This document shows, piece by piece, positions 7,070 through 7,415 of a DNA stretch of 7,415 bases (its first letter is position 1; each line of letters begins with the position of its first letter). The notes beneath the pieces were generated by a model that was given only the letters and a program-made list of their open reading frames with translations, was not told the DNA's origin and searched no databases. The stretch is from Ilumatobacter sp. Lineage in GTDB: Bacteria > Actinomycetota > Acidimicrobiia > Acidimicrobiales > Ilumatobacteraceae. Location: assembly GCA_029263275.1 (NCBI GenBank), contig JAJCXU010000472.1, positions 1 to 7,415 of the forward strand, given 5' to 3'. Made by a program: the position numbers and the translations under genes.

Positions 7070-7415
7070 GCACGAGGTCGCTGCAGCTGCCATCAGGAAA
7101 GCGGAACGGCGCACGCACTCCGGTGTGCGCCACCGCGTCCGGCAGCGGTAGCGGCCCGAATCCGGCCGGAGACGAACCGGGCACTGGGCCAGATGTCCAA
7201 CGATGCCACCGTTGGGCCTTCACTTCGATGAGTTCCACCGATGGTTCGCCCAGGATCTCGATCGCACCGTGCACAACGCCCGGCTGCTCGTACCCAACGC
7301 TCATGTCAGGCGAGACCTCGAGGGCCACTGCCGAGCCGGTGGCGTACCACTCGAGGTCGAAGGCGATCGGCGTAGGGTCGCCGTAGCCGCGACCGAGTGC
7401 GTCGTCGGGATCAGC
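7011..7415 (-). CDS. Uncharacterised protein, C-terminal part (start beyond the right edge)
   Basis: A minus-strand frame is open from the right edge to a TGA at 7013-7011, giving the last 134 residues of a longer protein. A Met at 7328 exists, but the frame is open and protein-like upstream of it (GDPTPIAFDLEWYATG, visible residues 12-27), so the gene most likely starts outside. The stretch FDLEWYATGSAVALEV, then GYEQPGVVHGAIEI and VELIEVKAQRWHRW, reads like alternating beta strands. It is reminiscent of the proteins with lipocalin-like, CrtC/AttH-type domains (DUF7064-like) that carry GYEQPGxVxG ahead of a His-Trp motif; this is a weak resemblance from memory. The end (after about residue 105) is less protein-like and lies over the end of the DUF4349 gene, so the two genes are convergent with a 59-base overlap. 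No function is assigned. Confidence is good for coding, low for family. Confidence 0.65.
   Translation of the reverse strand, partial: ADPDDALGRGYGDPTPIAFDLEWYATGSAVALEVSPDMSVGYEQPGVVHGAIEILGEPSVELIEVKAQRWHRWTSGPVPGSSPAGFGPLPLPDAVAHTGVRAPFRFPDGSCSDLVLTPTGWRQRVLRPSRQQPR

Noticed and set aside
1..7415. A new multi-gene defence or mobile system
   Set aside because: Every sizeable gene belongs to housekeeping or widespread uncharacterised families, and there is no grouping of effector, sensor or recombinase genes.

Overview
The window is high-GC DNA from an actinobacterium-like genome. This rests on strong GC bias at third codon positions, GTG starts, purine-rich AGGAGG ribosome binding sites and a DUF3097 gene, a family I know mainly from Actinobacteria. 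A b558-type succinate dehydrogenase together with a pyrophosphatase carrying the K+-dependent signature would suit Acidimicrobiia or a relative, but that placement is inference.

Left part (1-2361, minus strand): the start of a succinate dehydrogenase operon, sdhC followed by sdhA with an ATGA overlap. sdhA runs off the left edge, so its C-terminus and the expected sdhB lie outside. Positions 2362-2551 are a divergent control region. Positions 2552-4642 (plus strand) hold a complete 696-residue membrane-bound ion-pumping pyrophosphatase (hppA). The two units face away from each other and both concern membrane energetics: electron input to the quinone pool on one side, pyrophosphate-driven ion pumping on the other.

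Middle part (4643-5023): an accessory-looking gap with a near-perfect 29-base palindrome, a second nested inverted repeat built on the same octamer AAGTGTGA, the 5' half of a VOC/glyoxalase-fold gene that breaks off, and a 31-base perfect palindrome.

Right part (5024-7415): a minus-strand DUF3097 gene with a TOPRIM-like motif, a divergently transcribed DUF4349 lipoprotein with a C-terminal membrane anchor, and the 3' part of a minus-strand gene of uncertain family that overlaps the lipoprotein gene tail to tail and enters from beyond the right edge.

No CRISPR array, tRNA, rRNA, transposase or phage gene is visible, and I do not see a new multi-gene system. The best candidates for a closer look are the palindrome cluster with the broken VOC gene at 4646-5023, the ion specificity of the pyrophosphatase, and the unusual TOPRIM-like DUF3097 protein.
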